From NCBI RefSeq assembly GCF_045291395.1, contig NZ_CP152342.1:806001-870000 (forward strand): DNA of 64,000 nt. The letters are read 5' to 3'. Shown one piece after another: positions 1-8,473 of the stretch. Position 1 is the stretch's first letter; every line of letters begins with the position of its first letter. Source of the DNA: MR-S7 sp000400995. GTDB lineage: Bacteria > Pseudomonadota > Gammaproteobacteria > Burkholderiales > Burkholderiaceae_C. A model generated the notes under the pieces. That model did not search any database, was not told the DNA's origin, and saw nothing but the letters and a program-made list of their open reading frames with translations. The translations under genes and the position numbers were made by a program.

Positions 1-396
1 GTGCAGCGGCGATTCGCGCACCATCAGCACCAGGCGGCGGCGCTCCTTGAGTGCCACGTCGGCCGCGCGCGTGAGCAGGTTGTCGGCCAGGCCGTGGGCC
101 ACGGCCGCCAGGGTGCGCATGGAGCACGGCGCGATGACCATGCCCTGCGCGCCGAACGAGCCGCTGGCGATGCTGGCGCCCACGTTGTCCAGCGCGTGCA
201 CCACGTCGGCCAGGGCCTCGACGCTGGTGCGGTCCATGTCCAGCTCGTGGCGCAGGTTGCGCCAGCCGGCGTCGGAGACGACCAGGTGCGACTCGACGTT
301 GCCGATCTCGCGCAGCGCCTGCAGCAGGCGCGCGCCATAGACGGCGCCGCTGGCGCCGGAAATGCCGACGATGACGCGGCGGGGAGAAATGCTCAT
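1..396 (-). CDS. ubiX: UbiX flavin prenyltransferase (3' end outside window)
   Basis: UbiX makes prenylated FMN from FMN and dimethylallyl phosphate for the decarboxylase UbiD in ubiquinone synthesis. Translation of the minus strand gives 132 residues from MSISPRRVIVGISGASGAVY, with the family's N-terminal nucleotide-binding GISGASGA loop, and later GSFGAQGMVIAPCSMRTLAA, matching the conserved APCSMKT flavin site. The C-terminal ~60 residues lie beyond base 1, so the gene is partial only because of the window edge. Its ATG overlaps the TGA of the upstream DGC-protein gene (ATGA), which indicates translational coupling and membership of the ubiquinone operon. Confidence 0.93.
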   Translation of the reverse strand, partial: MSISPRRVIVGISGASGAVYGARLLQALREIGNVESHLVVSDAGWRNLRHELDMDRTSVEALADVVHALDNVGASIASGSFGAQGMVIAPCSMRTLAAVAHGLADNLLTRAADVALKERRRLVLMVRESPLH

Positions 397-803
397 GCGG
401 CCTCTTTGCGCAGCGGGTGATCGATCAGGTCGGCCTCGACCCGGCCCAGCACCTCGGCAGCCTGCGCGGGGTCGAAGTCCTGGTGGTTGCGCTTCTTCAC
501 GCCGTATTCGTGCAGCTGGTAGTGCCGCGCCGGGGCGATGCCGTGGCGCGCCAGGCTGCTTTTCACGCACACCAGCGGGCAGCCGTCGAGCGCGACGATG
601 GGGCGGCCCGACTGGGCCAGCTTGACCAGCTTGGGCACGTCGCCGCCCACGCCGGCGATGCACGACATCTCGGCCACGTCGCGCCGGTCGAGCTGCACGG
701 CGACGTGGTTGGCGAGCTGCGCGGCGCTGGAGCAGCCGGAGCAGGAATAGACCAGCGGGCGTGCGCCTAGCAGGTGGTCGGGGGCGGGGGCAGGGTCGTT
801 CAT
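393..803 (-). CDS. DGC-domain putative zinc-binding protein
   Basis: 136 residues, starting MNDPAPAPDHLLG. The sequence holds three cysteine clusters: YSCSGCSS near residue 20, MSCIAGVGG near residue 47, and the family-defining ALDGCPLVCVKS near residue 75. These match the DGC (PF08859-type) putative metal-binding family, whose biochemical role is not settled. Its ATG overlaps the ubiT stop and its stop overlaps the ubiX start, so it sits tightly inside the anaerobic ubiquinone operon. A role linked to that pathway, for example metal or Fe-S handling, is inference from position only. Confidence 0.8.
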   Translation of the reverse strand: MNDPAPAPDHLLGARPLVYSCSGCSSAAQLANHVAVQLDRRDVAEMSCIAGVGGDVPKLVKLAQSGRPIVALDGCPLVCVKSSLARHGIAPARHYQLHEYGVKKRNHQDFDPAQAAEVLGRVEADLIDHPLRKEAA

Positions 804-1318
804 GGTCGGCCTCCAAAGATCGGCGGCAGCGGCGGCAACTGGCGCGCCAGCTGCGGCGCGCGGCGCGCGAGCACGGCGCGCGGCGTCCAGTGCGCGGGGT
901 CGAGCACGGGCAGCTCGATGGCGTCGAGCGCGTTCTTCACCACCAGGCCCAGTTCGGTGTCGCCCTCCATCACCAGGCGGCGGTTGAAGAACAGCGTGTC
1001 CGGGTCCTGGCGGCGCTGCGCCAGCAGCAGGAAGTCCTGCGCGTTGGCGCTGATGGCCAGGTCGGGCTGGGCCTGCGGCGCGCTGGGCGCGAAGCGCTGG
1101 CCGTTCCATGAGAAGTCGAAGGCCAGGCGCGCGTCGCGCACGCGGATGGACAGGCGCTTGTCCTTGAGCAGCGCCTTCACGTCATCGGGCAGGTGGCGCG
1201 CCAGCGCCAGGTGGATGGCGGTGAGCAGCAGCACCGAGCCCGGGTAGGCGGGCAGGCGCGCGAGCATGGCGCCCACGGGGCGCGGCAGGGTGAAGGGCGC
1301 GGGCGGGGTGGTGGTCAT
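800..1318 (-). CDS. ubiT: UbiT, SCP2-domain accessory factor for O2-independent ubiquinone synthesis
   Basis: 172 residues with an SCP2 sterol-carrier-like domain: a hydrophobic helix (LLLTAIHLALAR), then FDFSWNGQRFAPS, DLAISANAQDFLLLAQRRQDPDTLFF, and the GDTELGLVVKNALDAIE helix. This matches the YhbT/UbiT family, which binds hydrophobic quinone precursors and works with UbiU and UbiV when oxygen is absent. It starts 12 bases after the ubiV stop, and its own stop overlaps the next gene's ATG. The product name rests on the SCP2 pattern plus the ubiU-ubiV neighbours. Confidence 0.9.
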   Translation of the reverse strand: MTTTPPAPFTLPRPVGAMLARLPAYPGSVLLLTAIHLALARHLPDDVKALLKDKRLSIRVRDARLAFDFSWNGQRFAPSAPQAQPDLAISANAQDFLLLAQRRQDPDTLFFNRRLVMEGDTELGLVVKNALDAIELPVLDPAHWTPRAVLARRAPQLARQLPPLPPIFGGRP

Positions 1319-1330
1319 GGGGCCTCCGGG

Positions 1331-2230
1331 TCAAGCGTGCGCGGGTTCAATCAAGTCGAGGCCGGGCTTGCCGTGCCAGTAGCCGTTGCAGGGCGCGGCG
1401 GGCATCAGCGCGCGCATGCGCTCCAGCGCCGTGGGGTCGGGCTGCGCGGCATGGCGCGCGGCGTCGAACGCGGCGATGACCTCGGCCATGTGCTGCGACT
1501 GCGGCGACAGGCGCAGCAGATCGACGCCGAGCGCGCGCAGCGCCGGCACGTCCTGCAGCAGGTTGTGCACGCGCGCCGACTGGGTCTGGATGCCGTTGAG
1601 CACCAGGAAGCCCTCGCCCTCGCGCGTTTGCAGCAGTTGCCCGTCGGGGTGCTCGATGCAGGCGAAGCCGCAATCGTCCTTGGGCCGGTTGTAGTGGCGC
1701 GCGGTGAAGCAGCGCGCCGAGAACGCCAGCGGCATGCGGCCGTAGGCGAAGACTTCGGTTTCCAGCCCGGCGGGCCGGTGCTGCTGCAGCACCGCCAGGT
1801 CGCCTTGGCGCATTTCCAGCGGCATGACCCAGCGGCGCGCGCCCAGGCCGGCCATCCAGGCCAGGGCGTCGGGGTTGAACAGGTTGAGCTGCGGGCCGGC
1901 CACGAACGGGCGCTGGCCCGCGAGGTTGTGCACGGCGCCCATGTCGTTGGCTTCGACAAGGAACTCTTCGTCCCGCACGATCTTGTGCATGGCGGCCACG
2001 TCGGCGGTGGATTCGAGCAGCACCATGGTGGAGAGCACGGGCTGCTTGCCCGCGTCCCTGAGCAAGCGCGCGATGTCGATCCAGTCGCTCTGGCGCAGCT
2101 CGCGCCGGCGCGAACACACGGCCTCGCCGAGGTAGACCACGTCCACGGGCGTTTCGGCCATGGCCTGGTAGAAGGAAAAAACGGTGTCGCGCGGCCAGTA
2201 GTACAGCAGCGGACCGAGGGCGAGTTTCAT
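1331..2230 (-). CDS. ubiV: UbiV, O2-independent ubiquinone hydroxylase subunit (U32 family)
   Basis: 299 residues from MKLALGPLLYYWPRD. UbiU and UbiV form an Fe-S heterodimer that hydroxylates the ubiquinone ring without O2. The four expected cluster ligands are visible: a Cys at residue 39 (GEAVCSRR) and a C-x12-C-x3-C group in the central RCFTARHYNRPKDDCGFAC segment, the spacing known for E. coli UbiV. An in-frame ATG three codons upstream (base 2239) overlaps the ubiU stop. I prefer 2230 because Cys39 then matches the family numbering and a GGAA lies at a better distance. Confidence 0.93.
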   Translation of the reverse strand: MKLALGPLLYYWPRDTVFSFYQAMAETPVDVVYLGEAVCSRRRELRQSDWIDIARLLRDAGKQPVLSTMVLLESTADVAAMHKIVRDEEFLVEANDMGAVHNLAGQRPFVAGPQLNLFNPDALAWMAGLGARRWVMPLEMRQGDLAVLQQHRPAGLETEVFAYGRMPLAFSARCFTARHYNRPKDDCGFACIEHPDGQLLQTREGEGFLVLNGIQTQSARVHNLLQDVPALRALGVDLLRLSPQSQHMAEVIAAFDAARHAAQPDPTALERMRALMPAAPCNGYWHGKPGLDLIEPAHA

Positions 2231-2235
2231 GGTGT

Positions 2236-3270
2236 TCATTTCCAGGGGCGGTGGTAGGCGCCCAGCGTGTGCTGCTGGCCCTCGGCCACCTGGTCGAGGC
2301 TGGCCATCCAGGTGGTCTTGGGCGCGTACAGGTGGCCCTGCGCCATGCAGTGGTCGATGGCCTCGCGCCACACCTGCGTGACCTGCGCCACGTAGGCGGG
2401 GCTGCGCTGGCGGCCCTCGATCTTGAAGGCGCGCACGCCCATCTTCACGAGCTGGGGCAGCAGCTCCAGCGTGTTGAGGCTGGTGGGCTCCTCCAGCGCG
2501 TAGTAGTTGCGCTCGCCGCCCACGTCGAAGCGGCCCTTGCACAGCGTGGGGTAGCCGGCGTTCTCGCCGTTGCCGTAGCGGTCGATGAGCACGCCGTTCA
2601 GGCGCGACTCCAGCCCCTGGGGCGTTTCCTGCCAGCGCACGAACTTGGCCGGCGAGCACACGCCGTGCGTGTTGGGCGACTCGCCCGTGGCGTACGAGGA
2701 CAGCGCGCAGCGCCCCTCGACCATCACGCACAGGCTGCCGAAGCCGAACACCTCGATCTCCACCGGCGTGCGCTGCACCACCTGCTTGACCTGCTCCAGC
2801 GAGAGCACGCGCGGCAGCACCGCGCGCTGGATGCCGAACTGCTGGTGGTACAGGTTGATGGCGTCGTGGTTGGTGGCCGAGCCCTGCACCGACAGGTGCA
2901 GGCGCAGCTGCGGGTGGCGCTCGGCGGCGTAGCGCATCAGGCCCGGGTCGGCCAGGATCACGGCGTCGATGCCCCAGGCGGCCGCCTTGTCCAGCGCCGC
3001 GCGCCAGGGCGCGGGGTTGCTGGCCTGCGGGTAGGTGTTGAGCGCCAGCAGCACCTTGCGGCCGCGCGCATGGGCGTAGGCGATGCCGTTGCGGATGGCC
3101 GTTTCGTCAAAGTTCAGGCCCGCGAAGTTGCGCGCGTTGGTGGCGTCGCGCAGGCCGAGGTAGACGCAGTCGGCCCCCGCGTCCACGGCCGCCTTGAGGG
3201 CGGGCAGGCTTCCGGCGGGGCACACGAGTTCGGGGGAGGTGGCGGGCGTGGGGCTGGCGGTATCGGTCAC
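2236..3270 (-). CDS. ubiU: UbiU, O2-independent ubiquinone hydroxylase subunit (U32 peptidase family)
   Basis: Partner of UbiV. The protein follows E. coli UbiU (YhbU) closely: ELVCPAGSLPALKAAVDAGAD at the N-terminus, FGFGSLCVMVEGRCALSSY, GESPNTHGVCSPAKF, and YPTLCKGRF. The cysteine spacing C-x6-C-x16-C-x38-C is exactly that of the E. coli 4Fe-4S ligands. An open frame extends to base 3408 but codes low-complexity, unconserved residues. I chose the GTG at 3270 (344 residues), which has a GAGAG-type ribosome site just upstream. First gene of the operon ubiU-ubiV-ubiT-DGC-ubiX. Confidence 0.93.
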   Translation of the reverse strand: MTDTASPTPATSPELVCPAGSLPALKAAVDAGADCVYLGLRDATNARNFAGLNFDETAIRNGIAYAHARGRKVLLALNTYPQASNPAPWRAALDKAAAWGIDAVILADPGLMRYAAERHPQLRLHLSVQGSATNHDAINLYHQQFGIQRAVLPRVLSLEQVKQVVQRTPVEIEVFGFGSLCVMVEGRCALSSYATGESPNTHGVCSPAKFVRWQETPQGLESRLNGVLIDRYGNGENAGYPTLCKGRFDVGGERNYYALEEPTSLNTLELLPQLVKMGVRAFKIEGRQRSPAYVAQVTQVWREAIDHCMAQGHLYAPKTTWMASLDQVAEGQQHTLGAYHRPWK

Positions 3271-3406
3271 GAAGGCTCTCTGGGTGCTGGCACTGCGCCG
3301 CGTGGGCAGCGCGCAGCCGCGTACCTTAGAGGGCCCGGTTTTTCGTGGGCTGATCTTTGTCAACCGAGGGTGGGTATTCCCGAAGAAATTGATCGGGATT
3401 TGAGCC

Positions 3407-3430
3407 AAAAAAAGGCCCGCTGTGCGGGCC
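3407..3430 (-). terminator. Rho-independent terminator after dnaJ
   Basis: On the minus strand a perfect 7-bp stem (GGCCCGC / GCGGGCC, loop ACA) is followed directly by seven T residues, 11 bases past the dnaJ stop codon. This is the end of the grpE-dnaK-dnaJ operon and separates it from ubiU. Confidence 0.9.
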
Positions 3431-3441
3431 GTCGATGGGGG

Positions 3442-4577
3442 TCAGCTGAAGAAGCTCTTGAGCCGGTCCGTCCAGCTTTCGGTGGAAGGCGAATGCTTGG
3501 CGCCGCCCTTCTTGAGCGATTCGTCCAGCTCCTTGAGCAGCTTGCGCTGGTACTCGGTGAGCTTGACGGGCGTCTCCACCACGATGTGGCAGTACAGGTC
3601 GCCGGGGTAGCTGGCGCGCACGCCCTTGATGCCCTTGCCGCGCAGGCGGAACTGCTTGCCGGCCTGCGTGCCTTCGGGAATGTCGATCGCGGCCTTGCCC
3701 GCGAGCGTGGGCACCTCGATCTCGCCGCCGAGCGCGGCGGTGATGAAGCTCACGGGCACCTCGCAGTGCAGGTCGTCGCCGTCGCGCTCGAAGATGTCGT
3801 GCTTCTTCACGCGGATCTCGATGTACAGGTCGCCCGGCGGGCCGCCGTTGGTGCCGGGCTCGCCGTTGCCGGTGGAGCGGATGCGCATGCCGTCGTCGAT
3901 ACCGGCGGGGATCTTCACCTCCAGCGTCTTCTGCTTCTTGATCTTGCCCTGGCCGTGGCAGGCGGTGCAGGGCTCGGGAATGATCTTGCCCGTGCCGCGG
4001 CAGTGCGGGCAGGTCTGCTGTACGCTGAAGAAGCCCTGGCGCATCTGCACTACACCCTGGCCGTTGCAGGTGCCGCAGGTCTTGGCGCTGGTGCCGGGTT
4101 TGGCGCCGCTGCCGTGGCAGGTGTCGCAGCCTTCCCAGCTCGGGATGCGGATCTGGGCTTCCTTGCCTTTGGCGGCCTCTTCCAGCGTGACCTCCATGGC
4201 ATACGACAGGTCGTTGCCGCGGTAGACCTGCCGCCCGCCGCGCCCACCGCGCTGCTGGCCGAACATGTCGCCGAAGATGTCGCCGAAGGCCTCGGCGAAG
4301 CCGCCGAAGCCCTCGGGGCCGCCGCCCATGCCTCCGCGCATGTTGGGGTCCACGCCCGCGTGGCCGTACTGGTCGTAGGCCGCGCGCTTTTGCGGATCGG
4401 ACAGGATCTCGTAGGCCTCCTTGGCCTCCTTGAATTTCTCTTCGGCAGGCTTGGCGGCATCACCCTGGTTGCGGTCAGGGTGGTGCTTCATCGCGAGCTT
4501 GCGATAGGCTTTCTTGAGCTCGTCCTCCGAGGCGTTCTTGGGAACGCCGAGGATCTCGTAAAATCTCTCTTCGACAT
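3442..4577 (-). CDS. dnaJ: Chaperone DnaJ (frameshift at codon 6-7)
   Basis: J-domain co-chaperone that stimulates DnaK ATPase. Visible in order: J domain with KHHPDRN (HPD motif), Gly/Phe region (GGMGGGPEGFGGFAE), four zinc-finger repeats (CDTCHGSG, CGTCNGQG, CPHCRGTG, CTACHGQG), and a C-terminal substrate domain ending LKSFFS. The natural start is the ATG at 4577 (MSKRDF), but the frame breaks within five codons. Reading MSKRDFYEILGV needs five T residues where the minus strand has four (bases 4560-4563). A one-base sequencing deletion is the simplest reading. If real, the protein would lack a proper start. Confidence 0.93.
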
Positions 4578-4670
4578 GGCAGGTGTCCGGGCCGTTGCAG
4601 CAGGAACGAACGCCGCGCAAGGCCCTGCGGGGCCCGGCGCGGCGGCGATGGGTCAGCTCTGGGGCTGTGG

Positions 4671-6613
4671 TCAGCCCTTCTTGACTTCCTTGACCTCGGC
4701 GTCCACGACGTTGTCGTCCTGCGCGGCGGAGCCGGCAGATGCGCCCTGGGCGGCTTGTGCGCCGGCGTCGGCGGCGCCCTGGGCAGCGGCTGCCTGGTCG
4801 GCGTACATCTTCTCGCCGAGCTTCTGGCTGGCGGTCATCAGCGCGGTGGTCTTCTCGTCGATGGCGGCCTTGTCTTCACCCTTGAGGGCTTCTTCCAGCG
4901 CCTTCACCGCGTCCTCGATGGCGGACTTTTCCGCCGCGTCGAGCTTGTCGCCATGGTCGGCCAGACTCTTGGTCACCGTGTGAACGGCGGCCTCGCCCTG
5001 GTTGCGGGCCTGGACCAGCTCCAGCTTCTTCTTGTCGTCGGCGGCGTTCAGCTCGGCGTCCTTCACCATCTTCTGGATCTCGTCCTCGGACAGGCCCGAG
5101 TTGGCCTTGATGGTGATCTTGTTCTCCTTGCCCGTGCCCTTGTCCTTGGCGCCCACGTGCAGGATGCCGTTGGCGTCGATGTCGAAGGTCACCTCGATCT
5201 GCGGCGTGCCGCGCGAGGCGGGCGCGATGCCCTCCAGGTTGAACTCGCCCAGCAGCTTGTTGGCGCTGGCGATCTCGCGCTCGCCCTGGAACACCTTGAT
5301 CGTCACGGCGGGCTGGTTGTCCTCGGCCGTCGAGAAGGTCTGCGCGAACTTCGTCGGGATCGTGGTGTTCTTGGTGATCATCTTGGTCATCACGCCGCCC
5401 AGGGTTTCGATGCCCAGGGACAGGGGGTGACGTCCAGCAGCAGCACGTCCTTGCGGTCGCCCGAGAGCACCTGGCCCTGGATGGCCGCGCCCACGGCCAC
5501 GGCCTCGTCAGGGTTCACGTCCTTGCGCGGCTCCTTGCCGAAGAACTCCTTGACCTTCTCCTGCACCTTGGGCATGCGCGTCTGGCCGCCCACGAGGATC
5601 ACGTCGTTGATGTCCGACACGCTGATGCCCGCGTCCTTGATGGCCGTGCGGCAGGGCGCGATGGTGCGCTCGATCAGATCCTCGACCAGGCTTTCGAGCT
5701 TGGCGCGGGTCAGCTTGATGTTCAGGTGCTTCGGACCCGAGGCATCGGCCGTGATGTAGGGCAGGTTGATGTCGGTCTGCGAGGAGTTCGACAGCTCGAT
5801 CTTGGCCTTCTCGGCCGCTTCCTTCAGGCGCTGCAGGGCCAGCACGTCCTTGGACAGGTCCACGCCCTGTTCCTTCTTGAACTCGCTGATGATGTAGTCG
5901 ATGATGCGCTGGTCGAAGTCCTCGCCGCCCAGGAAGGTGTCGCCATTGGTCGAGAGCACCTCGAACTGCTTCTCGCCATCGACGTCGGCGATCTCGATGA
6001 TGGACACGTCGAACGTGCCGCCGCCCAGGTCGTACACGGCGATCTTGCGGTCGGCCTTGTCCTGCTTGTCCAGGCCGAAGGCCAGCGCAGCGGCGGTGGG
6101 CTCGTTGATGATGCGCTTGACATCCAGGCCCGCGATGCGGCCGGCGTCCTTGGTGGCTTGGCGCTGGGCATCGTTGAAGTACGCGGGCACGGTGATCACG
6201 GCCTCGGTCACGGGCTCGCCCAGGTAGTCCTCGGCGGTCTTCTTCATCTTGCGCAGAACTTCGGCGCTGATCTGGGGGGCGGCCAGCTTCTGGTCGCGCA
6301 CCTGCACCCAGGCGTCGCCGTTGTCGGCCTTGACGATCTGGAAGGGCATCAGGTCGATGTCCTTCTGCACTTCCTTCTCTTCGAACTTGCGGCCGATCAG
6401 TCGCTTGGCGGCGTAGATCGTGTTCTTGGGGTTGGTGACGGCCTGGCGCTTGGCCGAGGCGCCGACGAGGATCTCGCCGTCGTCCTGGTACGCGACGATG
6501 GACGGCGTGGTGCGCGCGCCTTCGCTGTTCTCGATCACGCGCGTGTTGTTGCCTTCCATGATGGCCACGCAGCTATTGGTGGTGCCCAGGTCGATGCCGA
6601 TGATCTTTCCCAT
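4671..6613 (-). CDS. dnaK: Chaperone DnaK / Hsp70 (frameshift near residue 395)
   Basis: Main cytosolic Hsp70, about 646 residues when the two frames are joined. The N-terminal part runs from MGKIIGIDLGTTNSC (phosphate-1 loop), through YDLGGGTFDVS and VLVGGQTRMPKV, to LLLDVTP. The second frame resumes at the expected linker and substrate domain (TKMI, QGERE, then the helical lid) and ends VVDAEVKEVKKG. The join lies at a C-run of five (bases 5423-5427, G on the plus strand) where DVTPLSLGIETLGG requires six. DnaK loss is rarely tolerated, so a one-base assembly deletion is likely. Lies between grpE and dnaJ. Confidence 0.95.
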
Positions 6614-6639
6614 GTTTTTCTCCGTTGGATTCGTGAATG

Positions 6640-6665
6640 TGTGGATAGCAGTAACTTGTGGATAA
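6640..6665. promoter_or_regulatory. Two DnaA-box-like sequences between grpE and dnaK
   Basis: On the minus strand TTATCCACA (6657-6665) is a perfect match to the DnaA box consensus TTATNCACA. CTATCCACA (6640-6648), eight bases further on, matches at eight of nine positions. They lie 27 to 52 bases upstream of the dnaK start. DnaA binding here is inference. Confidence 0.45.
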
Positions 6666-6699
6666 CTCGCCTGTCTTCAAGCGGGACGCCGCAATTTAT

Positions 6700-7230
6700 T
6701 TAGCGCGGCGCGGCCACCGTGACCAGGGCCGGGCGCAGCACGCGGTCGGCGATCAGGTAGCCTTTCTGCAGCACGCCCACGACGGTGTTGGCTTCCTGGT
6801 CGGCAGGCACCATGCTGATGGCCTGGTGCTGGTGGGGATCGAACCTGGCGCCCGCGGCGGGATTGATGGCCAGCACCTTGTTGCGCTCCAGGGCCGACAG
6901 CAACTGGCGCAGCGTGGCGTCGGAGCCTTCGCGCAGCTGCTCGGCCGTGGCGTTCTCGATGGCGAGGGCTGCGTCCAGGCTGTCGCACACGGGCAGCAGG
7001 CTCTCGGCGAAGCTCTCGATGCCGAACTTGCGGGCCTTGGTCACTTCCTCGTCGGCGCGGCGGCGGGTGTTCTCGGCCTCGGCTTTGGCACGCAGGTACT
7101 GGTCGGCCAGCTCGCTGCTCTTGGCCTTGAGTTCCGCCAGCTCGCCCTGCAGGCGGGCCAGCTCGTCGGCGGCATGGGCCGCCATCGCGGCTTCGACTTC
7201 TTCGGGAGCGGGTTTCTGGGTATCAGACAT
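6700..7230 (-). CDS. grpE: Nucleotide exchange factor GrpE
   Basis: 176 residues. GrpE releases ADP from DnaK. The N-terminal half is a long charged coiled coil (DELARLQGELAELKAKSSELADQY), followed by the family signature RRRADEEVTKARKFGIESFAESLLPVCDSLD. The C-terminal beta domain has FDPHQHQAISMVPADQEANTV and VLQKGYLIADRVLRPALVTVA, which closely follow the E. coli protein. First gene of grpE-dnaK-dnaJ. A sigma32-like promoter lies 40 to 70 bases upstream. Confidence 0.97.
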   Translation of the reverse strand: MSDTQKPAPEEVEAAMAAHAADELARLQGELAELKAKSSELADQYLRAKAEAENTRRRADEEVTKARKFGIESFAESLLPVCDSLDAALAIENATAEQLREGSDATLRQLLSALERNKVLAINPAAGARFDPHQHQAISMVPADQEANTVVGVLQKGYLIADRVLRPALVTVAAPR

Positions 7231-7266
7231 GTCGGCGTCTTGTTGAAATTGAAGGGGTACGCGCGG

Positions 7267-7298
7267 CTACTTGGGTGCAGGTTCCGGGATTTCAAGCC
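7267..7298 (-). promoter_or_regulatory. Candidate sigma32 (heat-shock) promoter for grpE-dnaK-dnaJ
   Basis: Minus strand reads GGCTTGAAA, then 15 bases after CTTGAA, then CCCAAGTAG. The first element matches the sigma32 -35 box (CTTGAA) and the second resembles the -10 box (CCCCATNTA). The same -35 word and the same 15-base spacing occur upstream of clpB. Confidence 0.6.
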
Positions 7299-7366
7299 AA
7301 AACGCCGCTTTTGCCGCCATCGGCCTGCAAGCAAGGGCGCCCGGCAGGGATGGGCGCGGGTCGCAG

Positions 7367-7395
7367 TGTACAAGCATCCTGGGCACGGCTATAAT
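7367..7395 (+). promoter_or_regulatory. Sigma70 promoter of the rpsF operon
   Basis: A perfect TATAAT at 7390-7395 with TGTACA (four of six to TTGACA) 17 bases upstream. Transcription would start near 7402, giving a leader of about 60 bases before rpsF. Confidence 0.65.
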
Positions 7396-7410
7396 CTCGC
7401 GTTTTGCCTT

Positions 7411-7443
7411 GCCACACCGCTACCAATCGACGCGGCGGGTGGC
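7411..7443 (+). promoter_or_regulatory. Candidate S6:S18 autoregulatory leader hairpin
   Basis: GCCAC (7411-7415) pairs with GTGGC (7439-7443) and CCGC (7417-7420) with GCGG (7432-7435), leaving a short asymmetric bulge between the stems. A bulged hairpin just before rpsF is the known site by which the S6:S18 complex represses its own mRNA in many bacteria. It ends 8 bases before the AAAAGGAG ribosome site, so it could block initiation. The assignment is structural inference. Confidence 0.45.
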
Positions 7444-7463
7444 TTCTTCCAAAAGGAGTGTGC

Positions 7464-7841
7464 ATGCGTCACTACGAAATCATTCTGTTGATCCATCCGG
7501 ATCAGAGCGAGCAGGTTCCGGCCATGCTGGAGCGCTACAAGGGCATGATCACCGCCGGCGGCGGCAAGATCCACCGTGTGGAAGACTGGGGCCGCCGCCA
7601 ACTGGCGTACCTGATCAACAAGCTGGCCAAGGCCCACTACCTGTGCCTGAACATCGAGGCCGACCAGGCCGTGATGGGCGAGCTGGAGCACGCCTTCAAG
7701 TTCAACGACGCCGTTTTGCGCCACCTGACGGTGCAGAAGAAGAAGGCCGAGACCGGCCCTTCGTCCATGATGAAGACCGTCGAGCGCGAAGAAGCCCGCA
7801 AGGCCAGCCAGGCCGAGGCCGCTGCCGCCGGCGAGCGCTGA
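7464..7841 (+). CDS. rpsF: 30S ribosomal protein S6
   Basis: 125 residues from MRHYEIILLIHPDQSEQVPA. Binds S18 in the platform of the 30S subunit. Family features visible: the first beta strand, then HRVEDWGRRQLAYLINKLAKAHYLCLNIEA, VMGELEHAFKFNDAVLRHL, and an Ala/Glu-rich tail. The ATG at 7464 has a strong AAAAGGAG ribosome site at 7451-7458. The open frame extends upstream but that part is not conserved. First gene of rpsF-priB-rpsR-rplI. Confidence 0.97.
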   Translation: MRHYEIILLIHPDQSEQVPAMLERYKGMITAGGGKIHRVEDWGRRQLAYLINKLAKAHYLCLNIEADQAVMGELEHAFKFNDAVLRHLTVQKKKAETGPSSMMKTVEREEARKASQAEAAAAGER

Positions 7842-7865
7842 TCCACCGCCTGTTTGCCAGGAGGT

Positions 7866-8159
7866 GTGAACAACCAGCTCGCCCTGACGGCCTGCATCGC
7901 CGAGGCGCAGCCCCTGCGCTACACCCCCGCCGGATTGCCGGCGCTGGACATGCGGCTCGACCATGAGTCGCAGCAGCAGGAGGCAGGGGCGGCCCGCAAG
8001 GTGCAGGTCAGCGTGAAGGCCGTGGCCTTCGGCGCCATGGCGGAACGGCTGGCGCGGCAGGCACTGGGAAGCCTCTGGACATTCCGGGGGTTCCTCGCGG
8101 CGGCACGCGGCGGCAAGGGCGTGGTGTTCCACATCCAGGACATCCATCAACACGATTAA
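7866..8159 (+). CDS. priB: Primosomal replication protein PriB
   Basis: 97 residues. Single-strand-DNA-binding OB-fold protein that helps reload DnaB at stalled forks. NNQLALTACIAEAQPLRYTPAGLPALDMRLDHES at the start, then VQVSVKAVAFGAMAERL and WTFRGFLAAARGGKGVVFHI, follow betaproteobacterial PriB. The start is a GTG at 7866, with AGGAGG unusually close, ending one base earlier. A TTG four codons upstream is the alternative. Placement between rpsF and rpsR is typical for the group. Confidence 0.9.
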   Translation: MNNQLALTACIAEAQPLRYTPAGLPALDMRLDHESQQQEAGAARKVQVSVKAVAFGAMAERLARQALGSLWTFRGFLAAARGGKGVVFHIQDIHQHD

Positions 8160-8177
8160 TTTTCAAGAGGCTCGAAA

Positions 8178-8459
8178 ATGGCCACGTTCAAGAAATTCAA
8201 CAAGGACAAGCGTCCGAAGCGCAACACCCAGTCGCTGCTGTTCAAGCGCAAGCGCTTCTGCCGCTTCACGGTCGCCGGCGTCGAAGAGATCGACTACAAG
8301 GACGTCGACACCCTGCGCGACTTCATCGCCGAGAACGGCAAGATCATTCCCGCGCGCCTGACCGGCACGCGCGCCATCTACCAGCGCCAGCTCAACACCG
8401 CCATCAAGCGTGCCCGCTTCCTGGCCCTGGTGCCTTACAGCGACCAGCACAAGATCTAA
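8178..8459 (+). CDS. rpsR: 30S ribosomal protein S18
   Basis: 93 residues: MATFKKFNKDKRPKRNTQS, then the conserved core KRKRFCRFTVAGVEEIDYKD, TLRDFIAENGKIIPARLTGT, and YQRQLNTAIKRARFLALVPY. Forms the S6:S18 pair on the 30S platform. It follows priB by 18 bases. Confidence 0.98.
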   Translation: MATFKKFNKDKRPKRNTQSLLFKRKRFCRFTVAGVEEIDYKDVDTLRDFIAENGKIIPARLTGTRAIYQRQLNTAIKRARFLALVPYSDQHKI

Positions 8460-8473
8460 GGAGCACGATTCCC

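Noticed and set aside
3389..3402. FNR-box-like TTGAT-CGGG-ATTTG upstream of ubiU
   Set aside because: One half-site matches TTGAT, but the second matches ATCAA poorly. FNR-type control of ubiUVT is plausible from other species but not shown here.
2251..4983. 910-codon open frame on the plus strand over ubiU, dnaJ and dnaK
   Set aside because: It is antisense to recognised conserved proteins and codes low-complexity His/Gly/Ala-rich sequence, an artefact of high GC at codon third positions.
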